From: Mantamonas sphyraenae | Lineage: Eukaryota; CRuMs; Mantamonadidae | Assembly: GCA_026936335.1 (NCBI GenBank) | Contig: JAPMXV010000071.1 | Location: 62,001-126,000, forward strand | Direction of reading: 5' to 3' | Length of the DNA: 64,000 nucleotides | In this document: positions 32,264-44,215 of the stretch, in pieces | Position numbering within the stretch: position 1 is the first letter of the stretch | Layout: the number at the start of each line of letters is the position of its first letter | Notes under the pieces: model-generated | Database searches by the model: none | Seen by the model: only the letters and a program-made list of their open reading frames with translations | What the model was told of the DNA's origin: nothing | Made by a program: the position numbers and the translations under genes

Positions 32264-32852
32264 ATGTCCACGACAGAAGACCAGCCTGAAATCAACGTCA
32301 CCAAGTTGGACATTGTCACCAACGACTGTCCGCTCACAGACCCCCTCGAAATCGCCATGGAGTTTACAGCCGGCGCCGCCATCAAAGACGCTGTGTGGGA
32401 GGTCACTGTACGTTGTGTGCCCTTCCTTTCCGCATTCCCTCACCCCACACCCATGTCCACCACTCACCCATCCCAACCCATCTCTCAGTACATGGTCGAC
32501 TACACGGGGAAACGCCACCGCATCGAGATCGGCAAGACGGAGGCCACCGACTATGCTGAGGGTGAGAACAGCATGGAATTCAAGGTAGATGACCAACCAA
32601 GCCCCACACACCCTCCATCCTATCATATGTGACCTAACCCTCAACCCTCCTTTCCCGTTCTCCTTCCCTGCCGCACCACAGGTCGATAGCATCTCTGTGG
32701 ACGGCATCAAGCCGAGCCGCCTCAAGAACACAGGTCTCATGCTCCTCACGCTCATGTCTGGCGACACCGAAATCATCCAAGTGTCCCTTGTCACACAGGT
32801 GGTCGACAACAATGGCGTCCTCGTCCGCTCCATGTTCAACCCGCTCGAGTAA
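32264..32852 (+). CDS. Small beta-rich protein, unknown
   Basis: Three exons: 32264-32407, 32489-32584 and 32682-32852, 136 residues. The first intron (81 nt) is in frame without stops but has GTACGT and TCTCTCAG borders, and its translation is Pro/Thr-rich filler, so it is treated as intron. The product has alternating strands: INVTKLDIVTNDCPLTDPLE, AVWEVTYMVDYTGKRHRIEI, SGDTEIIQVSLVTQVVDNNG. The layout (PLEIAMEF, WEVTYMVDY, SLVTQVV) faintly recalls the ASF1 histone-chaperone immunoglobulin fold, but identity is too low to name it. Confidence 0.6.
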
Positions 32853-33050
32853 AACCCAAGCGCGCGCTCACCTCTTTCTTCCGCCCGCTCTCATCTTGTG
32901 AACACTCTCATGTTGTCCAACTACACCCACCATCCACATCATCGCTCCTTCCCACCCTCCCCCCCTTTGCCTCCCCTCCCTCTCCTCAATCCAACCTCAT
33001 CCTGCCCTCCAGCGCGCGCCGCCGGCACCCCAAACACGCGCTGCCACCCC

Positions 33051-34484
33051 ATGTCCTCCACATCATCCTCCTCCCTCGCAGAGGCTGCGGCCGAGGCAGC
33101 ACGGATATTGGCATCGTCCAACCCGAGCACCACGTCCTCATCCTCGTTCACCGGAGGCCTCTCCTTGTCCATGTCCAGCTTGGTGTCGGCAAGCGGCGAG
33201 GACGACCAACATCCCGTCGCCGCCAAGCTCTACGCCGACGAGCTCGAGCCAGTGGTCGTGTACAAGACCGTCACTCCTGTCAAGGTCGTCCTCAGCGGCA
33301 CCGTGCCGTACAACTGCACACACGTCAGCGTGGAAGCCAGCCTTTTTGAAGGCGACCTCGAAATCGGTTCGGGCGAAGACCTCCTCACGGGCAATCAGAA
33401 GGTTGTCGCCGTCCCGCAGGCCGACCACATCCTCGACACAGAAATCAACTTCAACAAACTCAAGATCCTGTACAGCTCCAAGGGCAACACCATCCAGGTG
33501 CGCTTCAGCATCCTCGCTCTCGACGAGGACGCCGCTGTCATCTGCCATCTCTCCCACGGCCTCTCCTTTGACATTGCCACCGTGTCTGGCATGCGTAAGC
33601 GCGATGCCGTCTACGCAGAGGTCCTCTGGGCTCGTCTTGGGGGCTCCTCCGGTGGCGCCCTCAACTGCAACGTTCTCATCCCTGCCCTCTCTCTCTACAT
33701 CCAGCGACGCACAGAGACCCGTCTGGAACGTCCACACACACATCTCGACCTCGTCTTTCTCCGCTCGGTCGCACACTACTTCCAGAGCCACTTTGGCAAG
33801 AAGCGTTCCAACAGCGCCAACTCATCCAACAGCCACGTCAAACGCAGAAAGATCGACGAAAACACATCCACCTCATCCTCGTCTGCATCATCCTTCACAA
33901 CCTCATCCTCATCCACCTCCTCTGACTTTTTTGGCGATGACAACGACCTGGCAGAGGACGGCGACGCACACGAACACGCCAACCCACACGAATTCGACAT
34001 CGACTACAAGGTGTACACGAGCCACCTGTTCCCCTGGTACAACCAAACCATCATCAACATCAAAAAGACAAAGGATTTGTACGTGGAAAGCTGCCCAATG
34101 GCGAGCCACTCATGCTTGGGTACGTCACCCGTTTCCAGGCTGAGGCGCTGTTGGGACGTGACTCGGTAAAGCCAGGCACCTTTCTCGTCCGCTTCTCTGT
34201 GCGCATGCCCCAGTACCTCGTCGTCAGCTACAAAGATGACCACGGAAACATCCAACACAACCAACACGATCCCAACGAGTACACCACGGCCAACCAGCGC
34301 ACCAAGAAACACGAAAAGATCAGCCAGCATCCCATGGCTGTCGAACTCCTCGGGGACGAGCGTTACAAGTTCTTTTGTCCCCACGTGCCCAAGCGCACCG
34401 CCTTTCATATCCCAACCCATCAACGAAGAGACCCTCAAGGCCCAAAGCAACTACGTCTATCTCGAACAGCTTGCATCGGGATAA
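33051..34484 (+). CDS. CudA-like DNA-binding + SH2 (STAT-type) protein, two apparent frameshifts
   Basis: About 477 residues. A Ser/Ala-rich N-terminus precedes a core with VYKTVTPVKVVLSGTVPYNC, then INFNKLKILYSSKGNTIQVR and FSILA, resembling the CudA/STAT-type DNA-binding domain of amoebozoan and plant proteins. After a basic NLS-like HVKRRKID and a Ser/Asp linker comes FPWYNQTIINIKKTKDLYV, then an SH2 domain: LGYVTRFQAEALLGRD, GTFLVRFSVRMPQYLVVSY (FLVR Arg present). The frame breaks at 34085 (one base missing in GG) and 34411-34413 (one extra in CCC). The C-terminus SNYVYLEQLASG has tyrosines suited to phosphorylation-dependent dimerisation. Inferred role: tyrosine-phosphorylation-regulated transcription factor. 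ATG 32910 lies in frame upstream in pyrimidine-rich sequence and is disfavoured. Confidence 0.7.
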
Positions 34485-34525
34485 ACCAAGGATGAACGCA
34501 GCAACCCACAGTGTTTTCCATTGAC

Positions 34526-36688
34526 TCACTTTCGTGATGCCTCCTCCAGCAAATCAATCAAATCTTGCTTCTTCGCTTTGGACGGGGCCTTGATCCCCTC
34601 TGCCGCCAAGATGTCTTTCAGCTCAGCCACCTTGAGCTTCTTCAGCGTCCCACTGGCTGCCATCGCCCTCCAGTCGGGCAGATCGCCGTCGTCGCCGCTG
34701 CCTGCTGTGCGTTGGCGCTTTGCGTCGCCTCCGCTGCGACTGCTGCTGCTGCTGCTGCTGCTGGCTGCATCTCGCGACCTCTTGCTGCCTGTGACCATGC
34801 CTCCATCCACCCATGCGTCGTCGCCCATTGTGCTCACTGCAAAGTGTTTGATGTCGTCTGCGGCCTTGGTCGACATGTACTCGTGATCCGGCAGCGTCAG
34901 GTCCTCCAGCTCCTGCACGGGCTGATTGAGCGCCATTGCCTGCAACGAGGCGTAAAACATCTGCAGTCCCGGGTTTTCAAAGTCATTGCTGTCAAACGGC
35001 CTGCTCAGTGTCTTGATCATGCGCTTGGCGTACACAATCTGCTCCTGCGTCGCAGCAGGCTTGCCGTGGTGCCTCTTGATGTCCAACTTGCGCACGTCGT
35101 CGTTGTAGGGCAGCTGTACCACCCAAAAGCCCGCAGGCTCCACTTGCACGCCGTCCTCATCCTTCTCCTCTGCCTGGGGCACCAGCGCGGCAAACACGGG
35201 TTGCGACGACTTGCTGCGGATCATGCGACACACGGCAAGCTTGTCCAGACTGAGCATCTTGGCATGCAGCGCATGGAATGCCACTGTGGACCCCTGCACC
35301 ACATCCTCTGCAGGGTAGGCAAAGTACGCGTGTCGCAGATTGTACTTCAGCTTCAATGCGCTGCGGTCCTTGAAGCCCATCAGCTCCAGACCCGGCGACC
35401 CAAAGTTCTTGATGCTGTTGAGCTCGTCCTTGGTGAAGCGCACGTCCATGCCTCCGTACGGATAGTAGTAGACAAAGTCGTCGCGGGTCAGTGTCGCCCC
35501 TGTTTCGGCGCACAGTTCGCGCGTTTGGATCTTGACTCGCTCGTTGTCCTTTTGGGACAACCACACGTGGCTGCGCTTGGTGGCACTCTGCATCAGGTTG
35601 TACAGCTTGATGCCCATGCCCAGCTTGCCTCCAATGTTCAGCGGCAGGACGCCCAGCGTCCGCTTCTTGTATTCGCGCATGCGGATTCGGTTTTGCAGGT
35701 CCTTGATGTGTTGTGTGCCCGTCACATTGAGGATTTCCGACGCGTCCACGCCTTCGGGCAGTGTCACCACGTCCGCGTAAAAGTGGCCTGCATCAAAGGT
35801 CTGGCCCTGGCGCGTCTGCATAAAGAACGGCTGCAGGTCGATGTCCAGCTCGGACAGATCCTTTGCACGCTGGCTGGCTTGTCGTTTCAGTTGTGCGTTG
35901 TCCCCGTTTGGATTGTCGTTGTCTGTAAACAACCACACGCGCTTCGTGCCGGGCTTGTGGGTACACGTGGAGAACAGGCTCGATGCCATCCACAATGCGT
36001 AGTGGAACTCAAACGGCCCGTCGCAGTGGCCATACCCTTCGTTCTGGAACGCGTTTGCGTCTGCAAGTGCGGTGCATGTGACATGATGCGTGTGTGTGAG
36101 CTCCCTGTTCCTGGCCTACACGTTTTGTCCACGCTCGCCCCCCGCTCTCCTCACCTTCCAGCTCCCGCATCTTGTTGATGCGCTCGGCTGTGATCACATC
36201 CAGGTCGTGCAACACGTACACGCCAGGGAAGCTGTTCGAGTTGTTGGCCTTGTCCTGCACACGTTCAAACGCGAGCGTGTGTGTGTGCGTGTGTGTGTGT
36301 GAGTGATCAAGTCCTCCAGCCGCCTTGTTTCCGCCGATCTGCACGCGCACCACGCCCTCTTCACCTGCCCATCCCCCACTCCATCACTCACCGTTCCATA
36401 CAACACCACCGACACCAGGTCGTTGTCCGACGAAATGATCTTGTCCTCCATCAGCAGGCGAACGGCCGACACCGCCTGCACAAACGCGCTCTTCTCGCCC
36501 TGCACGGGCGTCTCAAACATGGACGGCGAGCAGTCGATCAGTGCGACAATGCCGTCCCTTTGAGTGGCACGGTAGAACTTGCCCTTGTCCTCGTCGTCGC
36601 CTCCGCCACCGCCAAAGTCAAAGTCGTCGCCGTCCATCCAGAACGGCGTGTCGTTGTCAGCACCGGATGAAGAAGAAGAGGACGACAT
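34526..36688 (-). CDS. XRCC6: Ku70, DNA end-binding and NHEJ factor
   Basis: Three exons: 36688-36392, 36254-36155 and 36060-34526, 643 residues (human 609). The vWA-like N-terminal domain reads RDGIVALIDCSPSMFETP and VSVVLYGT, joined to FPGVYVLHDLDVITAERINK and KRVWLFTDNDNPNGDNAQL. The core beta-barrel has LPLNIGGKLGMGIKLYNLMQ and PGLELMGFKDRSALKLKYNL. FAALVPQAEEKDEDGVQVEP and FDSNDFENPGLQMFYASLQA match Ku70. The C-terminus carries a SAP domain (GTLKKLKVAELKDILAAEG). Together with Ku80 (not in the window) it rings DNA ends and recruits NHEJ enzymes. The first intron contains a (GT)n tract. Confidence 0.95.
36266..36302. repeat. GT-rich microsatellite in Ku70 intron 1
   Basis: Interrupted GT/GC dinucleotide tract just upstream (plus orientation) of the exon 2 boundary; (AC)n on the coding strand. 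Confidence 0.85.
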
Positions 36689-36796
36689 GGCGCAAACTGT
36701 GGGTGGGGTTCAATCAGGTGAAAGCGGAGAGTGTTGTCACACCACAGGAAATCTGCTGGATCACCCTGCGCCTCCCTCGGCACACAAACACAAAAA
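36689..36796. promoter_or_regulatory. Divergent intergenic region, Ku70 / ATG5
   Basis: 108 bp between opposed start codons. No TATA box; an A-rich leader directly precedes the ATG5 start. Confidence 0.4.
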
Positions 36797-38117
36797 ATGT
36801 CCACGCCAGAGTCGCCAGGCAGCGACGAGGGCGGTAGCGGACGCGAGGGAAGCAGTTCCATGTCAGCGTCCGCGTATGCAAGCGAAGAGATGTTGGCCAA
36901 TGCGGTGGACAGTGTGGAAGGCGAGCTGTTGTTTGAACTGGACGAGCTGCACGACTGGTCCAAGCAGAACCGCACCCTTGTGGACGAAAGCAATGTCGAC
37001 CAACAGGTGCGCAGGCGCATCTGGAGTGGCCGTGTGCCCGTGGTGTTTCGTCTGCACCCGGATGACCTTGCCAGCAACGAGAAACCTGCCCCGATGATGG
37101 TAACCCTCTCCCCAACGCACAGAAGATTTCGCAGCCTCCAAAACAACCACCGCCCACGCTCACACTCTGTGTCCGCACGCCCCCCCCCCCCCCCTACGCT
37201 GTTGTTCATGGCCCGTATGATCGGTGAATCTGTGCTGTGCACGTACAATCCACACGCCGTCGACACACCAGGTCATGGTTCCTCGCACGATGTACTTTCC
37301 CATGTTCTTTGCCAAGCTCGGCAGCCACTTTGCCCGCTTTGTGCCGTCGATCAGCACCGAGGTGTGGTTGGAGTACGCCAATACGCCCGTCAAGTGGCAT
37401 TTGCCCGTGGGTCTGCTCTACGACCTCATGGCAGGTCCAGACACGCTGCCGTGGGAACTCTTTGTCCATTTCCAGGGCCAGCCCGACTCTCTGCTCGCCT
37501 CACCGTCCATGCAGACCCTCTCCTGGCACTATGTGTCCACCATCAAAGAGGCCGACTACATCAAGAATGGCTCCACACGCAAAATCATGTCGCTGTCCAA
37601 GAACGACCAAGAGTCGCTGTGGAACGGCGTGTGCACCGCAGACTACGACGCCTTTTGGGCCGTCAACGACGTGCTGTGCAGCAACCCTCTCAAGTACAAA
37701 ATGTTGCCCATGCGTGTGTACACATCGCAATCCTCCTGGCGCCAGCGTGCTGTTGAACCAACCGTGAGCGACGAAAACACTCCGCGCTCCCTGTTTGCCG
37801 CCCTCCAAGTGTTTCTCCCAGAGGTCTTTGTCGATGAGGAAACAGACACACAGAGCATGGATGCAGACACAGACACAGACACAGACACAGACACGGATAC
37901 GGATGCAAAGGGCAAGCAGGCGAGCAAATCAACCTCGCAACACGGCGGCGTCGTGCCGGCCTCTGTCAGCACACACCGCGTCTTTGTACAAGGCGTCGAG
38001 GTGCCCCTGGACACACCCATCACATGGCTCTACCAGCACACCAGCTACCCTGACAATTTTCTCCACGTGGCTGTGGTGGCCGTCGCCGTGGACGACAAAA
38101 AGACATGGGCCAGGTGA
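36797..38117 (+). CDS. ATG5: ATG5 autophagy protein
   Basis: Two exons, 36797-37099 and 37272-38117, 382 residues (human 275). After a 75-residue acidic N-terminal extension come RRRIWSGRVPVVFRLHPDDL, VMVPRTMYFPMFF, TEVWLEYANTPVKWHLPVGL and LPWELFVHFQG, the two ubiquitin-fold halves. The ATG12 acceptor lysine is kept in HYVSTIKEADYIKNG (Lys193, equivalent to human Lys130). The C-terminus LDTPITWLYQHTSYPDNFLH is diagnostic. An inserted Asp-Thr repeat (DADTDTDTDTDTDTDTDAKG), encoded by a GACACA repeat, lengthens the second half. ATG5 conjugated to ATG12 acts with ATG16 as the E3 for ATG8 lipidation. Confidence 0.95.
37862..37905 (+). repeat. (GACACA)n repeat in ATG5 coding sequence
   Basis: Hexanucleotide-type repeat encoding Asp-Thr pairs within an insertion of ATG5. 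Confidence 0.9.
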
Positions 38118-38276
38118 CCGACTCTCCAGAGGAGAGTGGAGAGTAAAGGGGATTGTTGTGAAGGGGAAGCAACACGATTGAAGCATGGATTGGGGTTTCA
38201 TTGTGCAATGCACTGCACTGCCCAAGCTCGGGCCCGACCACCCAATCACTTTCCTCCTCCTCCTCTTCGGATTTCC

Positions 38277-39949
38277 ATGTTTGCACGAGCTACACGCACT
38301 AGCACAGGTGTGGTCCAACGCCTGGGTCTGGCCGCCATGGCCTCACACAACAGCGTCCAGGCGCTGTCCACGTCGGCTGTGGTCGACAAGTCGGCGGTAG
38401 GTTTTGTGACGTCGCTCTCGTTGTCTCACAACCCGGACTCCGAACCTGCGCAGACACCGCTGTTCGGCAAGGGCAGAGCACCACTGCCCACCCATGCATG
38501 CACCCATGTCCAACAAGCTTCCGTGTATGTCTGCATGCACTCCAATCTGCCGCGCGGGTCTCTGTGTGCCCGCACAGAGGCCCTGTGAAATGCGAGCATC
38601 CCTCTCGTCCCGCACGGAGAGTTTCTGCCCCCCCCCAACGCCCCCGTTGCCAGCTCATGTGTGCGAGCGCTGCGCACATCGCAGGCGAGATGACAGACGC
38701 AGCATAGACGGCAAGAGACTGACACGACACACACATGGATGCACACGAACGGCTTTCACAGGGCTTCCGCGACGAGCTGCCGGGTTTGGTGGAAAAGGCC
38801 AAGCTGGGCGGCGGCAAAGAACGCCTTGCCAAGCAGCACGAGAAGAACAAGCTGACGGCACGCGAGCGCATCGATGTGTTCCTTGACGACGGCAGCTTCC
38901 GCGAGTTTGACATGTTCAAGACGCACCGCTGCACCGACTTTGGCATGGAGAAGAAGCAGTACGCCGGCGACGGCGTGGTGACGGGCCAGGGCACCGTCAA
39001 CGGCAAACCAGTCTTTCTCTTCTCCCAGGACTTTACCGTGTTTGGTGGTTCGCTGTCCGAGACGCATGCCGAGAAGATCTGCAAGGTGATGGACAAGGCC
39101 ATGCTTGTGGGTGCACCGGTGATTGGCCTCAACGATTCGGGCGGCGCACGCATCCAGGAGGGAGTGTCGTCGCTGGCAGGCTATGCCGAGGTGTTCCAGC
39201 GCAACGTGATGGCCAGTGGCGTGGTGCCCCAGATTTCCATGATCATGGGCCCCTGCGCAGGAGGTGCGGTGTACTCGCCGGCCATCACCGACTTTGTCTT
39301 TATGGTGCAGAACACGTCGCACATGTTCATCACGGGTCCCGACGTGGTCAAGACGGTCACCAACGAGGAGGTGACGTTTGAGCAGCTTGGAGGCGCCAAC
39401 ACGCACGCCAAGAAGTCGGGTGTGGCCCACGGCACGTTTGAGAACGAGGTGGAGGCCCTGCTGCAGCTGCGTCGCTTTGTCTCCTTCCTTCCCTCGTCCA
39501 ACCGCGACGAGCCGCCCATGCGTCCCACCAACGACACACGCAGCCGCCTGGCCGAGGATCTGGATGCGATTGTGCCCACGGATCAGACCACGGCCTACAA
39601 CATCAAAGACGTGGTCGCCAAGGTGGTGGACGAGGCCGACTTTTTCGAAATCATGCCCACGTACGCACGCAACATTGTGGTGGGCATGGCCCGCATGGAG
39701 GGACGCACCGTCGGCGTGGTGGCCAACCAGCCCACGGAATTGGCTGGATGCTTGGACATCGACGCCAGCGTCAAGGCTGCCCGCTTTGTCCGCTTCTGCG
39801 ATGCCTTCAACATTCCCCTGCTCACGTTTGTGGACGTGCCGGGCTTCCTGCCGGGCACGGGCCAGGAACACAACGGCATCATCCGCCACGGCGCCAAGCT
39901 GCTCTACGCGTACGCCGAGGCCACCGTGCCCAAGCTCACCGTCATCACT

Positions 39950-39982
<33 letters not shown>

Positions 39983-40276
39983 AGCTCCAAGCACCTGCGT
40001 GGCGACGTCAACTACGCTTGGCCCAGCGCAGAAATTGCCGTGATGGGTGCCAAGGGTGCCGTGGAGATCATCTTCCGTGGCCAGGACGACCTTGCCAAGC
40101 ATGAGGCCGAGTATGTGCGCAAGTTTGCCAACCCCATGAGCGCCGCTCAGCGAGGCTTTGTGGACGACATTATCCGCCCGGCCACCACTCGCCAGCGTCT
40201 GTGCGAGGACCTGGAGATCCTTCGCACCAAGCAGCTGGAGAACCCGTGGAAGAAGCACGGCAACATCCCGCTGTAA
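38277..40276 (+). CDS. PCCB: Propionyl-CoA carboxylase beta subunit, mitochondrial
   Basis: Two exons, 38277-38396 and 38762-40276, 544 residues (human 539). Exon 1 is an Arg/Ser-rich amphipathic presequence ([20 protein letters not shown]) and ends AVVDKSA; the 365-nt intron uses GTAGGT and TTTCACAG. An ATG at 38735 in the intron could start a leaderless form. The carboxyltransferase halves show [69 protein letters not shown] and [20 protein letters not shown], ending KKHGNIPL. It transfers carboxyl from biotin on the alpha subunit to propionyl-CoA, forming methylmalonyl-CoA in odd-chain and branched amino-acid breakdown. Confidence 0.93.
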
Positions 40277-40507
40277 ACGCACACAAAATGGAAATGAATT
40301 GAATGCAAAAAAAAAAGGCCTGCCTGCTTCCTGCTTGATTTGTGGGTGTTCCAGATGGCCAGGGGCCACAGACGGGCGTTTGGGAGAAAAAAAGGGGGGG
40401 CCGATTTGCAAGAAATGCAACGTGTTGTGCTGTGTCGATGGCAATGGCAAGCGAGGGCAAAAGGTCACATGGAGAGACAAGGCATGGTGGTGATTTTTGA
40501 TTGGTCA

Positions 40508-41395
40508 TCAGTGGCCCGGGTTGTGGCCACAGGCGTTGCCAAAGATGGGGTGCAGTTTGTTGAGATAGGGAAAGAGGTCGATGCCCAGGTAGTAGCCGTG
40601 GTCAATGATGGAGGGCAGGAAAGGATGGTCGTAGTGCTCGGCGTTGGGAAGGACCAGCACAGTTCCATTCTTGAGGATTTGATGGAGAGTGGGCACATGC
40701 TCGTAGCCCATGGCGGTGAGAGGGACCATGGGCACAATGTCCGCCCAGTTGACATAGCGCTGGGTGGGGAACTGGTCCTTGTACCACGCAGCACTGGCCG
40801 GGTTGAATGTACGCGGTGCACCGTAGGTGAGGTGTTCGTGCACGTCAAAGCCGGCGTTCTGGACAAAGGCGCAGGCGAGGTTGCTGATGGCAGCGCCCAG
40901 GCTGTGGCCGGTCACCGTCAGGCGGTAGGTGCCGTACTGCTGGCTCACCTGGGCAACTGCAGCACGCAACGTCGGGATGAGCGCGTCCTTGAGCGAGTCG
41001 TACGCCTTCTGGAAGCCTTGCTCGACCTTGCAGCCGTCGCAAAAGGGGTAGTCCACAAACTCAAACTGGAAATCCTCGGCCCAGTTGGTCCAGGACAGCG
41101 GCTCGGTGCCACGGAACACCAGCACCACAGACTCGTTCTTGGTGGCAATGTAGAACAGGTTCTCGCGTCCACTGCCACTCTTGAAGGGCTTCCCAAACAG
41201 CGTGTATCCGGAGGCGTTGCACACCTCGCACGTCCACGTCTCAATGGCCGCGGGCGGACAGTACGACACTGCCGCCAGTCCCATGATTGTCTTTGCATGG
41301 CTTTCGTCCTCGTTGGCATTGTACGAGGCCTCCACAGGCTGCGTGCAGCTAACCAGCAGCACCGCCGTCACCGCAAGCACCACCAGCGTGCTCAT
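40508..41395 (-). CDS. Secreted class 3 lipase
   Basis: Single exon, 295 residues. The signal peptide is MSTLVVLAVTAVLLVSCTQP; an ATG 30 nt upstream is also possible. The lipase_3 alpha/beta-hydrolase core includes VVLVFRGTEPLSWTNWAEDF (oxyanion strand), GFQKAYDSLKDALIPTL, YRLTVTGHSLGAAISNLACA with the nucleophile elbow GHSLG, TYGAPRTFNPASAAWY, YVNWADIVPMVP (catalytic Asp) and a late His (YDHPFLPSIIDHGYYLGIDL). CEVCNASGY and FCDGC provide disulphide cysteines. It should hydrolyse acylglycerols outside the cell or in a digestive compartment. It is convergent with PCCB across a 231-bp spacer containing poly-A and poly-G runs. Confidence 0.9.
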   Translation of the reverse strand: MSTLVVLAVTAVLLVSCTQPVEASYNANEDESHAKTIMGLAAVSYCPPAAIETWTCEVCNASGYTLFGKPFKSGSGRENLFYIATKNESVVLVFRGTEPLSWTNWAEDFQFEFVDYPFCDGCKVEQGFQKAYDSLKDALIPTLRAAVAQVSQQYGTYRLTVTGHSLGAAISNLACAFVQNAGFDVHEHLTYGAPRTFNPASAAWYKDQFPTQRYVNWADIVPMVPLTAMGYEHVPTLHQILKNGTVLVLPNAEHYDHPFLPSIIDHGYYLGIDLFPYLNKLHPIFGNACGHNPGH

Positions 41396-41569
41396 CGTCG
41401 CTCCACTTGCATGAGTCTGTGTCATCGTCGCAACCAGTGGTGGATGGCGTGTCCCTTTCAGTTGGTGTGGTTGGGGGAGGGGGGAGAGAGAGGCTGGAAC
41501 CGGTGGCGTTTGCGAAGCGGACTGGACGCGGAGCAAGACACCGAAACCCGATATTGTTTGCGCCCCACC
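41396..41569. promoter_or_regulatory. Divergent intergenic region, lipase / multi-PH gene
   Basis: 174 bp between opposed ATGs, including a short GA-rich block near 41475. Promoter role inferred from position. Confidence 0.3.
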
Positions 41570-44181
41570 ATGTCACGCGCAGTGATGCTGGACAGCGACT
41601 CTGACTCGTCGGACGACGAGTCGATGGTGCTGCAGGCCAACACGGACGCAGGTGGCCAGATGAAGCAGACGGCGCTGTTTATGGACGACTCTGACTCGTC
41701 GGACGACGAGGACGACGCAGCCCTCTTGCAGGCCCAGGCTCAGGCTCAGGCTCAAGCACAGCAGCGGTTGATGCTGCAGGATGATGACTCGAGCAGTGAC
41801 GACGAAGCACAGGCTGATGAGGCCCAAGAGGCTCAGGAGGAGTCGAAAGAAGGGGCGACGGAGGGCGGAGCACAAGTTACCTTCCAAAACGACGACGACT
41901 CGTCGGACTGGGAGAACACTGGCAACCAGGCGGGCGGACAGACACAGGCAGAGGAGGAGGAGGAGGAGGGTGAGCAAGAGAAGGGTGCACAGGCAAAGGT
42001 GGTGGAGGAGGACGTGTCGGACGACGAAGACGGCGACGAAGCAGACACTTTGCCAGCGTCAGAGATTGCGCACGCAGACAACGGCGACGCGACAGCCACG
42101 GAGGATGCGCAGGGCCAGGAGACGGATGTGGATGTTGGCCAAGCACAGGATGAGCCCATCCAGCAGGAAGATGAGGCGGACAAAGGTGAGGTGGCAGGGA
42201 CGGAGGCAACGGAAGAGGGTGCGCCAACGGAAGCCGGGGATGAAGAAGGGGAAAACGGAGCAAGCGAGGCGCAGGAAGAGAGCGGCGAAGCAGAAGCAAC
42301 ACAGACGCAGAGTACGGATGGCAATGACACAGCAGATGGGGAGGATGGAGGCGAGGTGACGCAGCAGGAACAGGAAGAGAAGGTGGAAGAGGAAAACCAT
42401 CGCATGACGGTGCGCACGCAGGCCATCCAGAACCTGCAGAGGTCGCGCGAGGACGAGGTGCAACCAGAGATGGATGAGCTGGACTCGCTGCTGGCAGGCG
42501 AGATGGAGGCGGCGGAGAAGGAGGTGAACGAGCGCAAGGAGTATGTGGAACAGAGGAAGCAGCACGCGGCGGCCGAGACGGCAAGGCTGCAAGCAGAAGC
42601 AGCGAGCGTAGAGGTGACAGTGTCCACCACGGAGGAGGAGGAAGAGGATGAGAAGACACAAGAAGCAGTGGCCACACCAAAGGTGGAGGAAAACGCAGGG
42701 GCAGGAGGGGGCCTGCAGGCGCAGGAAGACGAGGGGGAGAGGACCAAGAGTCCGGCAAGGCGAAGCCCACGCAAGATGCGACAGGCATCGACAGACGGAG
42801 GAGAGTTGGCACCGAGGACGGCAAGCAGGGCGCGACGCAAGGAGAGGACGCGCACAAAGAGCAAGAAGAACAAGTACGCCAAATGGGTGAACGAGATGCT
42901 GTTTACGGCGCAGGAGTGTGGCGCGATGGATGTGCAGCTGGATGGGGCCAGCGACTACGACACGGTGTGGACAGTGCTGCACTCACCCTACCTGTACGTG
43001 GCCAAAAGCTCGGACCAGGAAAGCTGGGACGACCGCGTGCTCATCGACCTGGGCACGACGGTGACACTGGTCAAGGACACCAAGCAGGCCAGTTCCGAGT
43101 ACCAACGCACAGGCGAGGAGTACATCGAGCTGAACACCAACGCAAGCGGCAAGGTGTTGATCCGCCCGGCCTCGAGCGACTCGCGCACGGGCGACGTGCT
43201 CATGAGTGTGCTGGAGCACTGGTGTGGCTCGTTGACGAAAATCATTGCGCAGGTGGAGCAGCAGAACAACAACCCGATTGTGCGCGAGGGCGAAATGACC
43301 GAGTTTGGTTCGGGCAGCCCCGTGTACTTTGTCCTCCAGGGCTTTCTGCTCAAGTACAAGCGCAAGAAGACGAGCAAGAAGTACTCGGGTTCCATCGACC
43401 TGCGCAAGGCACACATGTGGGAGCACGACGATGCCAACCCCAACGCCTGGGAGATCCAGACCGTCCTCAACGAATCCTACATTCTCGTGTGCCGCTCGCC
43501 CATGGAACGCAAGGAGTGGATGGACGCCGTCAGCGAACACATCAGCAGCCGCTGCACGGAATTGCGCTTCCAAAAGGCACGCGCCGACCAGGCCAAGGCG
43601 GAGCGCGAGGCGGCAAGCAGCAGCAAGTCGAGCAGCACTCAGGACGACGCGTCGGAGGGCACAAAGGGAGGCGAGGAGGAGAAGAAGGAGGATGTGGAGG
43701 TGAAGGTGGCCACGTACGATGTCCTGGAAGCCGAAACAGTGGTGTTGGAGGGCTATCTGACCAAGAAGAAGAAGAAGGAAAAGAGTTCGCTGTTCTCCAG
43801 CGGCAACAAGAAGCGGTTCTGCAAGCTGGTGCAAGGCAAGCTGTCGTACTACAAGGCCAAGGGGGACAGCACACCTGCGGGTGAGTTGTACCTGAAGGGC
43901 AGCTCGCTGCGCGACGGCGGCGCCGACTCGAGCTTTGAGTTGAACGTGGCCGAGGACGGCGTCACGTACGATTTTGGCACGTCGGACAACACGGAAAAGG
44001 CACGCTGGTTCCGTGTGCTCACAAAGTACATCGAGTGGATGGAGGCTGGCATGTCGGGCTCCAAGCTGGCCACCGCCGGCTTCTACTACGCCAAGGCCGT
44101 GGCCAACAACACCCAATCCGACTTTGCCCTGGACGACAACGGCATGGTGATCATACCGGGCAGTGGGACGGCAGGAGCGTC

Positions 44182-44215
<34 letters not shown>

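Noticed and set aside
33995-34484. Short introns explaining the frame breaks in the SH2 gene
   Set aside because: GT-AG pairs near the breaks would give introns of about 12 nt; single-base indels are simpler.
38756-40480. 574-codon minus-strand ORF opposite PCCB
   Set aside because: Mirror of the highly conserved PCCB coding sequence in a GC-rich genome; composition is His/Val/Leu/Gly-rich and unlike real proteins here.
41470-41569. N-terminal extension of the multi-PH gene from a frame open since 40340
   Set aside because: The upstream part is antisense to the lipase gene; the ATG at 41570 with an acidic DSDSSDDE start is the natural beginning.
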